A DNA stretch of 9,634 nucleotides from an uncultured Eubacteriales bacterium (GTDB lineage Bacteria > Bacillota > Clostridia > Oscillospirales > Oscillospiraceae), in the NCBI GenBank assembly GCA_900547315.1, contig URGI01000067.1, positions 1 to 9,634 of the forward strand, in the 5' to 3' direction. Shown in pieces: positions 1 to 5,871 of the stretch (position 1 is its first letter; the number at the start of each line of letters is the position of its first letter). Both the position numbers and the translations under genes were made by a program. A model generated the notes under the pieces. The model had not been told where the DNA came from, made no database searches, and saw only the letters and a program-made list of their open reading frames with translations.

Positions 1-1
1 A

Positions 2-373
2 ATAGTTTCTAAGGGAAAACGTCAGGCGATTCTGTTTGGTGACAGATTTCCTTTCCGATATATGGCGGATGATTATGGGCTTACTTACTATGCGGCATTT
101 GTGGGATGCAGCGCTGAATCGGAGGCAAGCTTTGAGACAATAACATTCCTTGCACAGAAGGTGGACGATTTAAAGCTCCCAGTTATTTTGACGATAGAGG
201 GCGCGGATCACAATATAGCAGAGTCGATAAAGAACGCGACCGAGTCAAAAAATCAGGAGATACTGACAATGAACTCAATGCAGTCTGTAACCGCAGAGGC
301 TGTGGCTGATGGAGAGACATATCTGAACATGATGGAAGATAACCTGAATGTACTGTCTCAGGCGTTAAATTAA
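2..373 (+). CDS. znuA: Zinc ABC transporter substrate-binding protein, C-terminal part (5' end outside window)
   Basis: This is the last 123 codons of an open frame that enters from the left edge, so the N-terminal signal peptide and first lobe are not visible. In this family the protein captures Zn2+ (sometimes Mn2+) outside the membrane and hands it to the permease. The visible part carries the second-lobe signature of Firmicutes ZnuA/AdcA proteins: FGDRFPFRYMADDYGLTYYA, then GCSAESEASF and a helical stretch, ending in the usual C-terminal helix. The stop is followed 49 bp later by the ATP-binding gene, which supports one operon. Codon use is rich in ATA isoleucine (6 of 8), unlike most of the rest of the operon. 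An internal ATG at 62 is not the true start, because the conserved family sequence begins before it. The zinc assignment rests on family resemblance and the neighbours; manganese remains possible. Confidence 0.9.
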   Translation: MVSKGKRQAILFGDRFPFRYMADDYGLTYYAAFVGCSAESEASFETITFLAQKVDDLKLPVILTIEGADHNIAESIKNATESKNQEILTMNSMQSVTAEAVADGETYLNMMEDNLNVLSQALN

Positions 374-422
374 TTGCGGCTTAACTAGATGGACTGATGT
401 TTAAAGGAATAGGAGAAAACAA

Positions 423-1136
423 ATGTCATATATAACGTGCAAAGACCTGGCAGTGGGATATGATGGACGTGCAGTTGCGTCAGGCATTAATTTCAGTATA
501 GACAAGGGAGACTATCTCTGTATAGTTGGAGAGAACGGAGCGGGAAAGAGTACCTTGGTAAAAACTCTACTTGGGCTGCTGAAACCGGTTTCAGGAGAGA
601 TAAAGTTTGGCGATGATCTGACATCGCATGATATAGGCTATCTGCCGCAGCAGACAGTGGTACAAAAGGACTTCCCGGCATCCGTGAGAGAGATCGTTCT
701 CTCCGGATGCCAGGGGCGCTGCGGCAGCCGTCCTTTTTATAACAAAGAAGAAAAACAGCTTGCCGAAGAAAACATTCGGAAAATGCAGATTGATAAGCTC
801 TCAAAGCGGTGTTATCGAGAGTTGTCCGGCGGGCAGCAACAGCGGGTATTGCTTGCCCGTGCGCTGTGCGCCACACAAAAAATGCTGCTCTTGGACGAGC
901 CTGTTTCCGGGCTTGATCCCAAAGTGACAGCGGAAATGTATCGTCTGATCGACGAACTGAACCATCGGGACGGTATCACCATTATTATGATTTCTCACGA
1001 TATTGCCGCCGCAGTCAAATACGCCAGCCATATTCTGCATATTGGCAACACCGTTTTCTTCGGAACAAAGGCAGAGTATCTCCAAAGCCCGCAAGGGCGG
1101 CTATTTGCCGCAGAGAAAGGCGGTGATGAACAATGA
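423..1136 (+). CDS. znuC: Zinc ABC transporter ATP-binding protein
   Basis: This 237-residue nucleotide-binding subunit powers metal import from the cytoplasmic face of the membrane. All ABC ATPase motifs are present: Walker A GENGAGKST (residues 36-44), a Q-loop in LPQQ (near 76), the signature LSGGQQQR (134-141), Walker B MLLLDEP (154-160) and the H-loop histidine in MISHD (His192). The length is normal for the family. The start is supported by AGGAG seven bases upstream of ATG 423. The stop overlaps the permease start by 4 bp (ATGA), which implies translational coupling. One oddity is a change in isoleucine codons. Codons up to 633 are mostly ATA (5 of 6), while those from 693 on are all ATT or ATC (11 of 11). 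The C-terminal two thirds may therefore have a different origin from the N-terminal third. Confidence 0.93.
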   Translation: MSYITCKDLAVGYDGRAVASGINFSIDKGDYLCIVGENGAGKSTLVKTLLGLLKPVSGEIKFGDDLTSHDIGYLPQQTVVQKDFPASVREIVLSGCQGRCGSRPFYNKEEKQLAEENIRKMQIDKLSKRCYRELSGGQQQRVLLARALCATQKMLLLDEPVSGLDPKVTAEMYRLIDELNHRDGITIIMISHDIAAAVKYASHILHIGNTVFFGTKAEYLQSPQGRLFAAEKGGDEQ

Positions 1137-1984
1137 CCGCAATCTTGGAAAAACTGACCCTTTATTGGGCGTACCCCTTTGTCCGCTATGCGCTGGTGGT
1201 CGGCGTGTTGATTGCGCTCTGTTCCTCTCTGCTGGGCGTAACGCTGGTGCTGAAACGGTTTTCCTTCATCGGTGACGGACTTTCTCATGTGGCGTTCGGA
1301 GCCATGGCGATTGCCGCCGTGCTACAAATCACCAATGAAATGCCGCTGGTCATGGTCATTACAATCATCAGCGCCGTGCTGCTTCTGCGTACCGGGCAGA
1401 ACACGAAGATCAAGGGCGACGCCGCCATCGCCATGATCTCGGTGGGGGCACTTGCTATCGGCTATCTGCTGATGAATTTGTTCTCCACATCCTCTAACTT
1501 GTCCGGCGATGTGTGCAGTACGCTGTTCGGCTCGACCTCTATTCTGACGCTGACGAAAAGCGAGGTCAGGCTGTGCGCGCTGCTGTCGGTGGCGGTCGTG
1601 GCGGTATTTATTCTTTGCTACAACAAAATTTTCGCTGTGACCTTTGATGAAAACTTTGCAAAGGCTGTGGGGACAAAGGCCGATTTGTATAACTTACTGA
1701 TTGCCAACACGATCGCCGTTGTGATCGTGTTGGCAATGAACCTTGTCGGCTCACTGCTCATATCCGCCCTTGTTATTTTCCCGGCGCTGTCTGCCATGCG
1801 GGTCTACAAAAACTTCCGTGCGGTGACGATCTGTGCGGCCGTCCTTTCCGTCTGCTGCGCCGCACTGGGCATTCTGATCTCCATCCTAGCTGGAACGCCG
1901 GTCGGCTCGACCATTGTGGCCGTGGACATTTTTGCATTTCTGATTTTCTCGGGAATATCCCGCTTGGGAGGCATCCGCACATGA
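1133..1984 (+). CDS. znuB: Zinc ABC transporter permease (ABC-3 family)
   Basis: This 283-residue polytopic membrane protein forms the translocation channel of the zinc importer. It is hydrophobic almost throughout, with roughly eight membrane-spanning stretches separated by short charged loops. It carries family-typical sequence: LKRFSFIGDGLSHVAFGAMA near residue 45, the GDAAIAMIS coupling region near 95, and a late VGSLLISALVIFPALSAMR helix. The ATG overlaps the znuC stop by 4 bp. The stop codon in turn overlaps the start of the downstream lipoprotein gene by 4 bp, so the three genes are likely translated as a coupled unit. Isoleucine is almost always ATT or ATC, matching the 3' part of znuC and not znuA. 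Specificity for Zn2+ over Mn2+ is inferred from the operon and family, not proven by the sequence. Confidence 0.93.
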   Translation: MTAILEKLTLYWAYPFVRYALVVGVLIALCSSLLGVTLVLKRFSFIGDGLSHVAFGAMAIAAVLQITNEMPLVMVITIISAVLLLRTGQNTKIKGDAAIAMISVGALAIGYLLMNLFSTSSNLSGDVCSTLFGSTSILTLTKSEVRLCALLSVAVVAVFILCYNKIFAVTFDENFAKAVGTKADLYNLLIANTIAVVIVLAMNLVGSLLISALVIFPALSAMRVYKNFRAVTICAAVLSVCCAALGILISILAGTPVGSTIVAVDIFAFLIFSGISRLGGIRT

Positions 1985-2610
1985 AACAGGCTTTGTTTAT
2001 TCTCGCCGTCGCGCTTTATCTGGTTTCCCTCTGCGCCTGCGGCGATCAGAAGATCCAGTCCAAATCGAAGCAGGGCAGTGCGACCCAGCAGGTCGTTCAG
2101 GAGCAGATGGCGAATGCCACAGGCGAAACGACCGCTCCGCCGACTGCAATTCCGGAGCAGCAGCCTGCTTCGGATGAAACTACACCGGAAACATCCGTTC
2201 CGGAACCAGAGCAGATGCAGCCCGCCGAAGCGCTTCCGGACTATGAACCGGCACAGGCCTCCGGCGGACTGGATGTCGATCTGACTACGCTCAGCAGCAC
2301 GATGGTCTACTCCGAGATCTATAACATGATGTACGAGCCGGATCGGTATGTCGGAAAGCGCATCAAAATGAATGGGCAGTTTGCGGTCTATGAGAATCCG
2401 AACACCGACGCGGTGTACACGGCCTGCATCATCATGGACGCGACTGCCTGCTGCTCGCAGGGGCTGGAATTCGTCCTCGCGGGCGAGCATAGCTATCCTG
2501 CCGACGATCCTGAACTGGGAACAGAAATTACGGTCGTTGGCACATTCCAGACCTACGAAGAAAACGGATATATGTACTGCCATCTGGTCGATGCGGAGAT
2601 GACCGAGTAA
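1981..2610 (+). CDS. Putative lipoprotein with C-terminal Cys-Cys OB-like domain, zinc-operon accessory
   Basis: This 209-residue protein is predicted to be exported and lipid-anchored. A short hydrophobic signal peptide ends in the lipobox L-C-A-C, with the modified cysteine at residue 20. Residues 21 to about 95 are a low-complexity linker rich in Thr, Pro, Glu and Gln. The C-terminal ~105 residues look folded: a helix (VYSEIYNMMYEPDRYVGKRI) is followed by beta-rich sequence with MDATACCSQG, LAGEHSYP and GYMYCHLVDAEM. The YVGK..KMNGQF opening and the CC motif recall the OB-like domain of the DUF1980/TIGR03943 (YcgQ-type) proteins; this is recollection of the family, not a search. The start overlaps the znuB stop by 4 bp, so the gene is the fourth member of the zinc operon. 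Clustered Cys and His suggest metal handling or a disulfide. The exact role is unknown. Confidence 0.75.
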   Translation: MKQALFILAVALYLVSLCACGDQKIQSKSKQGSATQQVVQEQMANATGETTAPPTAIPEQQPASDETTPETSVPEPEQMQPAEALPDYEPAQASGGLDVDLTTLSSTMVYSEIYNMMYEPDRYVGKRIKMNGQFAVYENPNTDAVYTACIIMDATACCSQGLEFVLAGEHSYPADDPELGTEITVVGTFQTYEENGYMYCHLVDAEMTE

Positions 2611-2621
2611 GAAATCGCATC

Positions 2622-2696
2622 TAGCAAAAAAATAGGCAGCTTTCCACCGAAGCCGTATTTCTGCGCAACGGTTGACGAAAGCTGTCTGTTTTGCTA
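2622..2696 (+). terminator. Probable terminator after the zinc operon (long two-part hairpin)
   Basis: An outer stem TAGCAAAA/TTTTGCTA (2622-2629 with 2689-2696) encloses an 11-pair stem at 2634-2644 and 2677-2687 with one G-U pair. Within the loop, ACCG can also pair with CGGT. The hairpin begins 11 bases after the lipoprotein stop. The T run is short and forms part of the outer stem, so it could work in either direction. Confidence 0.6.
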
Positions 2697-2780
2697 TATT
2701 ATGCCCGTCAGTACAGAATATATCCGATGCGTGGCTTCCTGCATCAAGCGAGCCGGGTGGTATTGAATAGCGCTTTACAA

Positions 2781-2867
2781 TCACCCGGCGGTTATCGCCC
2801 TAAAATGTAACTTTTCTGCGAATGAAAGTTGATTTTCAGTTTCCACCGTGTCGAACATACTCTGCAT
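2781..2867 (-). CDS. Possible 28-residue small ORF, uncertain
   Basis: On the minus strand an ATG at 2867 opens a 28-codon frame starting MQSMFDTVETENQLSF and ending in FRAITAG. It lies seven bases after a weak AGGCGGG ribosome-site-like stretch. The peptide is more soluble and balanced in composition than the longer overlapping frames, which is the main reason to list it. It has no recognisable domain. The end of the frame overlaps the left arm of the GTTATCGCC/GGCGATAAC inverted repeat. It may be a chance frame in an element remnant. Confidence 0.2.
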   Translation of the reverse strand: MQSMFDTVETENQLSFAEKLHFRAITAG

Positions 2868-3039
2868 CGAAATACCCGCCTATCGACTTTGCGGTTTTGT
2901 GGGGTGTTTTGCACAATCGTAAATATACGCACTCCCCAGCGAACGGTATCCGCTATGCAGCGATTCGCTGTTTCACAAAAGAACCGCACAGAGGCGATAA
3001 CTATTTCACCCTTTTCGTTATCCTTGCTTTACAGCGCAA

Positions 3040-3111
3040 AAAACAGGTGATTCTCAACCCTTAGATGTAAAAACAGGCGACACCCAACCGAAGTTGAGTG
3101 CCGCCTGTTTT
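3040..3111. repeat. Three related ~19-bp arms: two direct copies and one inverted
   Basis: Arm 1 (3040-3058, AAAACAGGTGATTCTCAAC) and arm 2 (3070-3088, AAAACAGGCGACACCCAAC) are direct copies exactly 30 bp apart. Arm 3 (3093-3111) is the inverted form. Arm 2 pairs with arm 3 at 17 of 19 positions; arm 1 pairs with arm 3 at 15 of 19 plus two G-U pairs. Only one of the two hairpins can form at a time. Read on the minus strand, both alternative 3' arms are followed by T runs. Confidence 0.65.
3070..3111 (+). terminator. Strong hairpin with CGAA loop, terminator-like
   Basis: AAAACAGGCG (3070-3079) pairs perfectly with CGCCTGTTTT (3102-3111). The stem continues through CAC/GTG and CAAC/GTTG, with one mismatch on each side of CAC/GTG, to a four-base CGAA loop at 3089-3092. 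The A run and T run at the two ends make it plausible as a terminator on either strand. No intact gene lies immediately upstream on either strand, so what it terminates is unclear. Confidence 0.5.
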
Positions 3112-3134
3112 GTTGTCCAATCCTGCTTAGCAGA

Positions 3135-3175
3135 TGCCGATTTTGTAGTTTTCTCAAATTACTGTCTTATCGGCA
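3135..3175. repeat. Nested inverted repeat at the left edge of the truncated gene
   Basis: An outer 7-bp inverted repeat TGCCGAT/ATCGGCA (3135-3141 and 3169-3175) encloses an inner one, GTAGTTT/AAATTAC (3145-3151 and 3156-3162, one G-U pair as RNA), with a TCTC loop. A smaller dyad, CTGC-TTA-GCAG, lies just to the left at 3123-3133. The structure falls where the sequence changes from moderate GC to the GC-rich gene remnant. It has no T run after the stem, so it is not a typical terminator. Confidence 0.5.
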
Positions 3176-3472
3176 CACGGCAAATGCGCCCGCGTTTTTC
3201 ACACGCTGGCGATAATAGCCGCAGTCGCGGCGTTCCTCGGCGCGGCCAGTGCTCTTGCCGCCGCGGTCGGTCTCTCGCGCTGGTATAACGCTCCGGCGGA
3301 CGTGCTCGGTATGCTCGCGCCCATCATCATGGCGGAGCTGGATCACGGCAGCTACACGGCATCCGTCGCGCAGCTCTCCGCGGACGTCATAAGCTTAGCG
3401 CTTGACGGCGTGGTGCTGTGCTTCGCAGCAGCGTATCTGAAACAGGAGCTTGAGGGCGCAAAAGCCGGATAA
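3149..3472 (+). pseudogene. 3' remnant of a GC-rich membrane-protein gene, 5' end missing
   Basis: The frame is open from just after a TAG at 3146-3148 to the TAA at 3470-3472. From about 3173 it has the GC-rich third positions and alanine-rich composition of the resident genes. It reads as a membrane protein. A first hydrophobic span begins near TLAIIAAVAAFLGAASALAA and is followed by GLSRWYNAPADVLGMLAPII. A polar loop, AELDHGSYTAS, then leads to a second span around VISLALDGVVLCFAAAYL, with a charged tail. No ATG or convincing GTG start with a ribosome site precedes the first span. The first in-frame ATG (3311) lies after it. A terminator shared with the next gene closes it, as expected for a genuine gene end. 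I do not recognise the family. It is probably a gene beheaded by an insertion or rearrangement near 3140-3175. Confidence 0.6.
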
Positions 3473-3497
3473 CGGGCATCATAGCAAGACATAAATC

Positions 3498-3524
3498 AAC
3501 CCCTCCGGAGATTCCGGAGGGGTT
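3498..3524. terminator. Bidirectional terminator between converging genes
   Basis: A perfect 12-bp stem (AACCCCTCCGGA with TCCGGAGGGGTT) has a three-base GAT loop. It sits 25 bases after the stop of the truncated + strand gene and just beyond the stop of the minus-strand dehydrogenase. It likely ends transcripts from both sides, although the T runs are short. Confidence 0.75.
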
Positions 3525-3530
3525 ATACTA

Positions 3531-4490
3531 TTAATTGACCACATTCTGCGGCTTTCCGGCCTGAAACGCCCGAATATTTTCGACCGTGCAGTCCATGATG
3601 CGCTGGCGGCTCTCTCTCGGTGCCCAGCTGATATGCGGCGTAATGAGGCAGTTTTTCGCCTTGAGCAGCGGGTTATCCGCGCTTATAGGCTCGCTCGATA
3701 CGACGTCAAGTCCGGCGGCGTATACCTTGCCGGAATTGAGCGCGTCGGCCAGATCCTGCTCCACGACCAGCGGGCCGCGGCTGTTATTGATTATGATGAC
3801 GCCGTCCTTCATCTTCGAGATCGTCTCGCGGTTGATAATTCCGCGAGTCTCCGGAAACAGCGGGCAGTGCAGCGATACGACGTCGGCACGGCACAGAAGC
3901 TCATCCAGTTCCACGTATTCGGCGATCTCCGCACCCTCGGCGCTGCGGCTGCGGTTGAACGCTATGACGTTCATCCCCAGCGCCTTGGCAATACGTCCTA
4001 CGTTCTGCCCGATGCGCCCGAAGCCGATGATGCCCATCGTCTTGCCCGCAAGCTCGATCATCGGGTAATCCCAGAACGTCCACTCGCCGCACTCCGCCCA
4101 GCGTCCGGCATGGACGGCGTCGGAATGGTGCGCCGCGTGGCCGCATATCTCCAGCAGCAGCGCTATCGCAAACTGCGCTACGGATGCCGTGCCGTAGGTT
4201 GGAACGTTCGAGACGGGTATCCCCTTCTCGCGCGCATACACGTAATTGATCGGGTCATACCCCGTCGCCTGCACGGTGATATACTTCACGTTCGGGCACG
4301 CATCCAGAACGCGGCGGCTTATCGGGGACTTATTTGCAACGACGATCTCGGCGTCGCCTACGCGGCGGATTATCTCCGCCTCATCCTTGGTGCTGTGATC
4401 GTATATTACGACGTCGCCGAGGGCGCGCAGCCCGTCCCAACTCAGGTCGCCGGGGTTTTCTGTGTATCCATCTATTACGGAAATCTTCAT
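3531..4490 (-). CDS. D-2-hydroxyacid dehydrogenase (glycerate dehydrogenase / hydroxypyruvate reductase-like)
   Basis: A 319-residue cytoplasmic oxidoreductase that interconverts a 2-keto acid and its D-2-hydroxy acid using a nicotinamide cofactor. The N-terminal substrate-binding lobe holds TVQATGYDPINY and TYGTASVAQFAIAL (residues 72-112). The Rossmann lobe has GIIGFGRIGQNVG (about 153-165). The catalytic set of the family is intact: Arg238 in NNSRGP, Glu267 in VSSEP and His286 in TPHISW. The frame extends 7 codons further upstream (to 4511), but I choose ATG 4490 because GAGGAG lies just before it and the protein then begins with the usual MKISVID strand. After the second Rossmann strand the sequence is AFNRSR, without the acidic residue common in NAD-specific members, so NADP use is possible. 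Substrate cannot be fixed; hydroxypyruvate/glycerate is the best guess. It lies 56 bases after the hexokinase gene on the same strand, probably cotranscribed. Confidence 0.85.
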   Translation of the reverse strand: MKISVIDGYTENPGDLSWDGLRALGDVVIYDHSTKDEAEIIRRVGDAEIVVANKSPISRRVLDACPNVKYITVQATGYDPINYVYAREKGIPVSNVPTYGTASVAQFAIALLLEICGHAAHHSDAVHAGRWAECGEWTFWDYPMIELAGKTMGIIGFGRIGQNVGRIAKALGMNVIAFNRSRSAEGAEIAEYVELDELLCRADVVSLHCPLFPETRGIINRETISKMKDGVIIINNSRGPLVVEQDLADALNSGKVYAAGLDVVSSEPISADNPLLKAKNCLITPHISWAPRESRQRIMDCTVENIRAFQAGKPQNVVN

Positions 4491-4546
4491 AGTTCTCCTC
4501 CAATTCGTCATACGGAGAGTATGCGGATTATTTCAGATATTATTCG

Positions 4547-5809
4547 TCAGCGGTTCAGCAGTGCCGCGGCGGCGGAGCCGGACAGCGTCGTCTCCTCGCC
4601 AACCTTGAGCACCGCGTAGCGTCCAAGGCGTCCGCCTATGTCCTCCTTCAGCAGACGCTCAAGCATCGTCCGGTAATGACGGCTCTTCTGTACGAGCGAG
4701 CCTTCAGCACACACACAGGCGGGTTTATCCGCGCTCTGCCCCGCGCCGGTTAGAAGCAGCATCCCGCCGATGCAGGAGCACATGCAGCGCGCGGAGCGCT
4801 CAAACATCGCAAGGCTGAGTTTCTTTATAAACTCCGCGTCGGCAGCATCGGCGCACAGCTCATCCAGCCGCTCGCCGCTCGCCCACGCGTCTATTACCGC
4901 GGAGTCGATGCGGTTCAGCGCGGCAACTTTACCCGCGCATGGCGCCGACAGCAGCTTGTCCTCCGCCGCCTGTACCAGCATCAGGCGCGTAAGCTCGCCT
5001 AGATAGACGCCGGCAGTCATTTTCTCAAAGAATTTATGTCCCGGGTCCTTGCTCATCTCGTCGAGCATCATGTCAAATTTGCCGCGCGGCATACCGGAGA
5101 ACAGGCCGGATTCGAGGTTCACAAGTATCTCGCCCGACTCTTCGCGGTGCAGCTTCTTTATCGCGGCATACGGAACGGCGCAGCAGGTATTCGTACCCGT
5201 GCCGCTGACCTGCCCGAAAAAGCCGCTGTACGCGGTCTTGTCCAGCACCGCCGAGCCGCCGAGAAGCACGGCCACGGTATCGTTCAGGATGACCGCACTC
5301 TTGCCGTGTATACCGCGGCGCTCCAGCTCCTTTATAAGCGATGCGCCGACAAGCTGCCCCTCGCAGCCGTGCACGGTGACTTCCTTGTCGATGCGCACAA
5401 CGCGCCCATCGATCTCCGGCGTGACCTCCGCCGTGTAGGAGAAGCAGAAGCCGATCTTATCGGCTCTGTCCATAAGCGGCTCTATCTCGTCGGCGACGAA
5501 GGCGATGAATTCATCCCATTCCACCGGCGCTTTTATCCCCGGCATGGGGCATTTTTTCAGCTCCGAAACGACGCAGCCCGCTTCCGTAAAGGTCACGAGC
5601 GCGCGGCGGAAATTCGTCCCGCCCGCGTCAATCACAACGGCGGGAACATTCAGCGGCACGACGCCGTCATTTTTCAGGTAGGTCGGTATCATGGCCATGT
5701 CCGACGGCTCGCCCGCAAGCCCGCGGAGCATATCGTCAAGCATTCTGGGTGCGAATTCAACGGGGTCTATATCTGCCGGCGACATGCCGTACTTTTTCAA
5801 AAACTCCAT
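4547..5809 (-). CDS. Hexokinase of the eukaryote-type (COG5026-like) family
   Basis: This 420-residue kinase should phosphorylate glucose or related hexoses with ATP at the entry to glycolysis. The motifs are those of the eukaryotic hexokinase fold and not of the bacterial ROK glucokinases. Phosphate-1 is VIDAGGTNFRRALV (Asp61-Arg68). Next come GFCFSYTAEVTPEIDGRV (about 120-137) and an HGCEGQLVGASLIKEL segment (148-162). LNDTVAVLLGG contains the catalytic Asp177. SGTGTNTC (phosphate-2, about 202-209) is followed by NLES with Glu233, and CAEGSLVQKS lies near the C terminus. The length is close to a single eukaryotic hexokinase domain. The ATG has GGAGAG just upstream. A stem-loop separates it from the SPFH gene. 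The dehydrogenase follows on the same strand, suggesting a small sugar-metabolism operon. Exact sugar preference is not visible. Confidence 0.88.
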   Translation of the reverse strand: MEFLKKYGMSPADIDPVEFAPRMLDDMLRGLAGEPSDMAMIPTYLKNDGVVPLNVPAVVIDAGGTNFRRALVTFTEAGCVVSELKKCPMPGIKAPVEWDEFIAFVADEIEPLMDRADKIGFCFSYTAEVTPEIDGRVVRIDKEVTVHGCEGQLVGASLIKELERRGIHGKSAVILNDTVAVLLGGSAVLDKTAYSGFFGQVSGTGTNTCCAVPYAAIKKLHREESGEILVNLESGLFSGMPRGKFDMMLDEMSKDPGHKFFEKMTAGVYLGELTRLMLVQAAEDKLLSAPCAGKVAALNRIDSAVIDAWASGERLDELCADAADAEFIKKLSLAMFERSARCMCSCIGGMLLLTGAGQSADKPACVCAEGSLVQKSRHYRTMLERLLKEDIGGRLGRYAVLKVGEETTLSGSAAAALLNR

Positions 5810-5825
5810 TTTAACTCTCCATCAA

Positions 5826-5852
5826 AAACCGGCGGCAAAGTGCCGCCGGTTT
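5826..5852 (-). terminator. Terminator of the NfeD/SPFH operon, close to the hexokinase ribosome site
   Basis: A perfect 12-bp stem (AAACCGGCGGCA with TGCCGCCGGTTT, three-base loop) is followed on the minus strand by a run of five T. It lies 20 bases after the SPFH stop. Its T run ends only a few bases before the GGAGAG site of the hexokinase gene, leaving almost no room for a promoter between the two. Confidence 0.8.
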
Positions 5853-5871
5853 ATATAATATCCGTCTCTGC

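Larger units (their letters stand above)
2697..3148. other. Non-coding stretch without a convincing gene
   Basis: No open frame here has both a plausible ribosome site and protein-like composition. The longer frames (for example 2792-2989 on the minus strand and 2822-3064 on the plus strand) overlap one another, lack good Shine-Dalgarno sequences and read like out-of-frame sequence. What can be seen is a possible 28-codon ORF on the minus strand (2781-2867), a 9-bp inverted repeat GTTATCGCC/GGCGATAAC (2791-2799 and 2993-3001), and the repeated hairpin arms at 3040-3111. The stretch is less GC-rich than the genes to its right. It could be the remains of a mobile or imported segment, but no transposase, integrase or attachment site is recognisable. 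Confidence 0.5.

Noticed and set aside
1804..2784. Long minus-strand frame (326 codons) opposite znuB and the lipoprotein gene
   Set aside because: It lies antisense to two genes with clear family features and overlaps the terminator; composition is Arg/His/Cys-rich as expected of a shadow frame.
2792..2989. 65-codon minus-strand frame in the non-coding block
   Set aside because: Rich in Arg, Cys, Trp and Phe, no ribosome site, and overlaps a better though still weak small ORF; not listed as a gene.
3040..3175. CRISPR array or tandem repeat array
   Set aside because: There are only two direct copies with clear mismatches plus one inverted copy, no regular spacers and no cas genes.
2611..3175. 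Insertion sequence or integrase remnant
   Set aside because: No transposase or integrase fragment, no terminal repeats with target duplication, and no recognisable attachment site could be found by eye.
4491..4511. Seven-codon N-terminal extension of the D-2-hydroxyacid dehydrogenase
   Set aside because: The ATG at 4490 has GAGGAG directly upstream and gives the family-typical MKISVID start; the extension contains that ribosome site.
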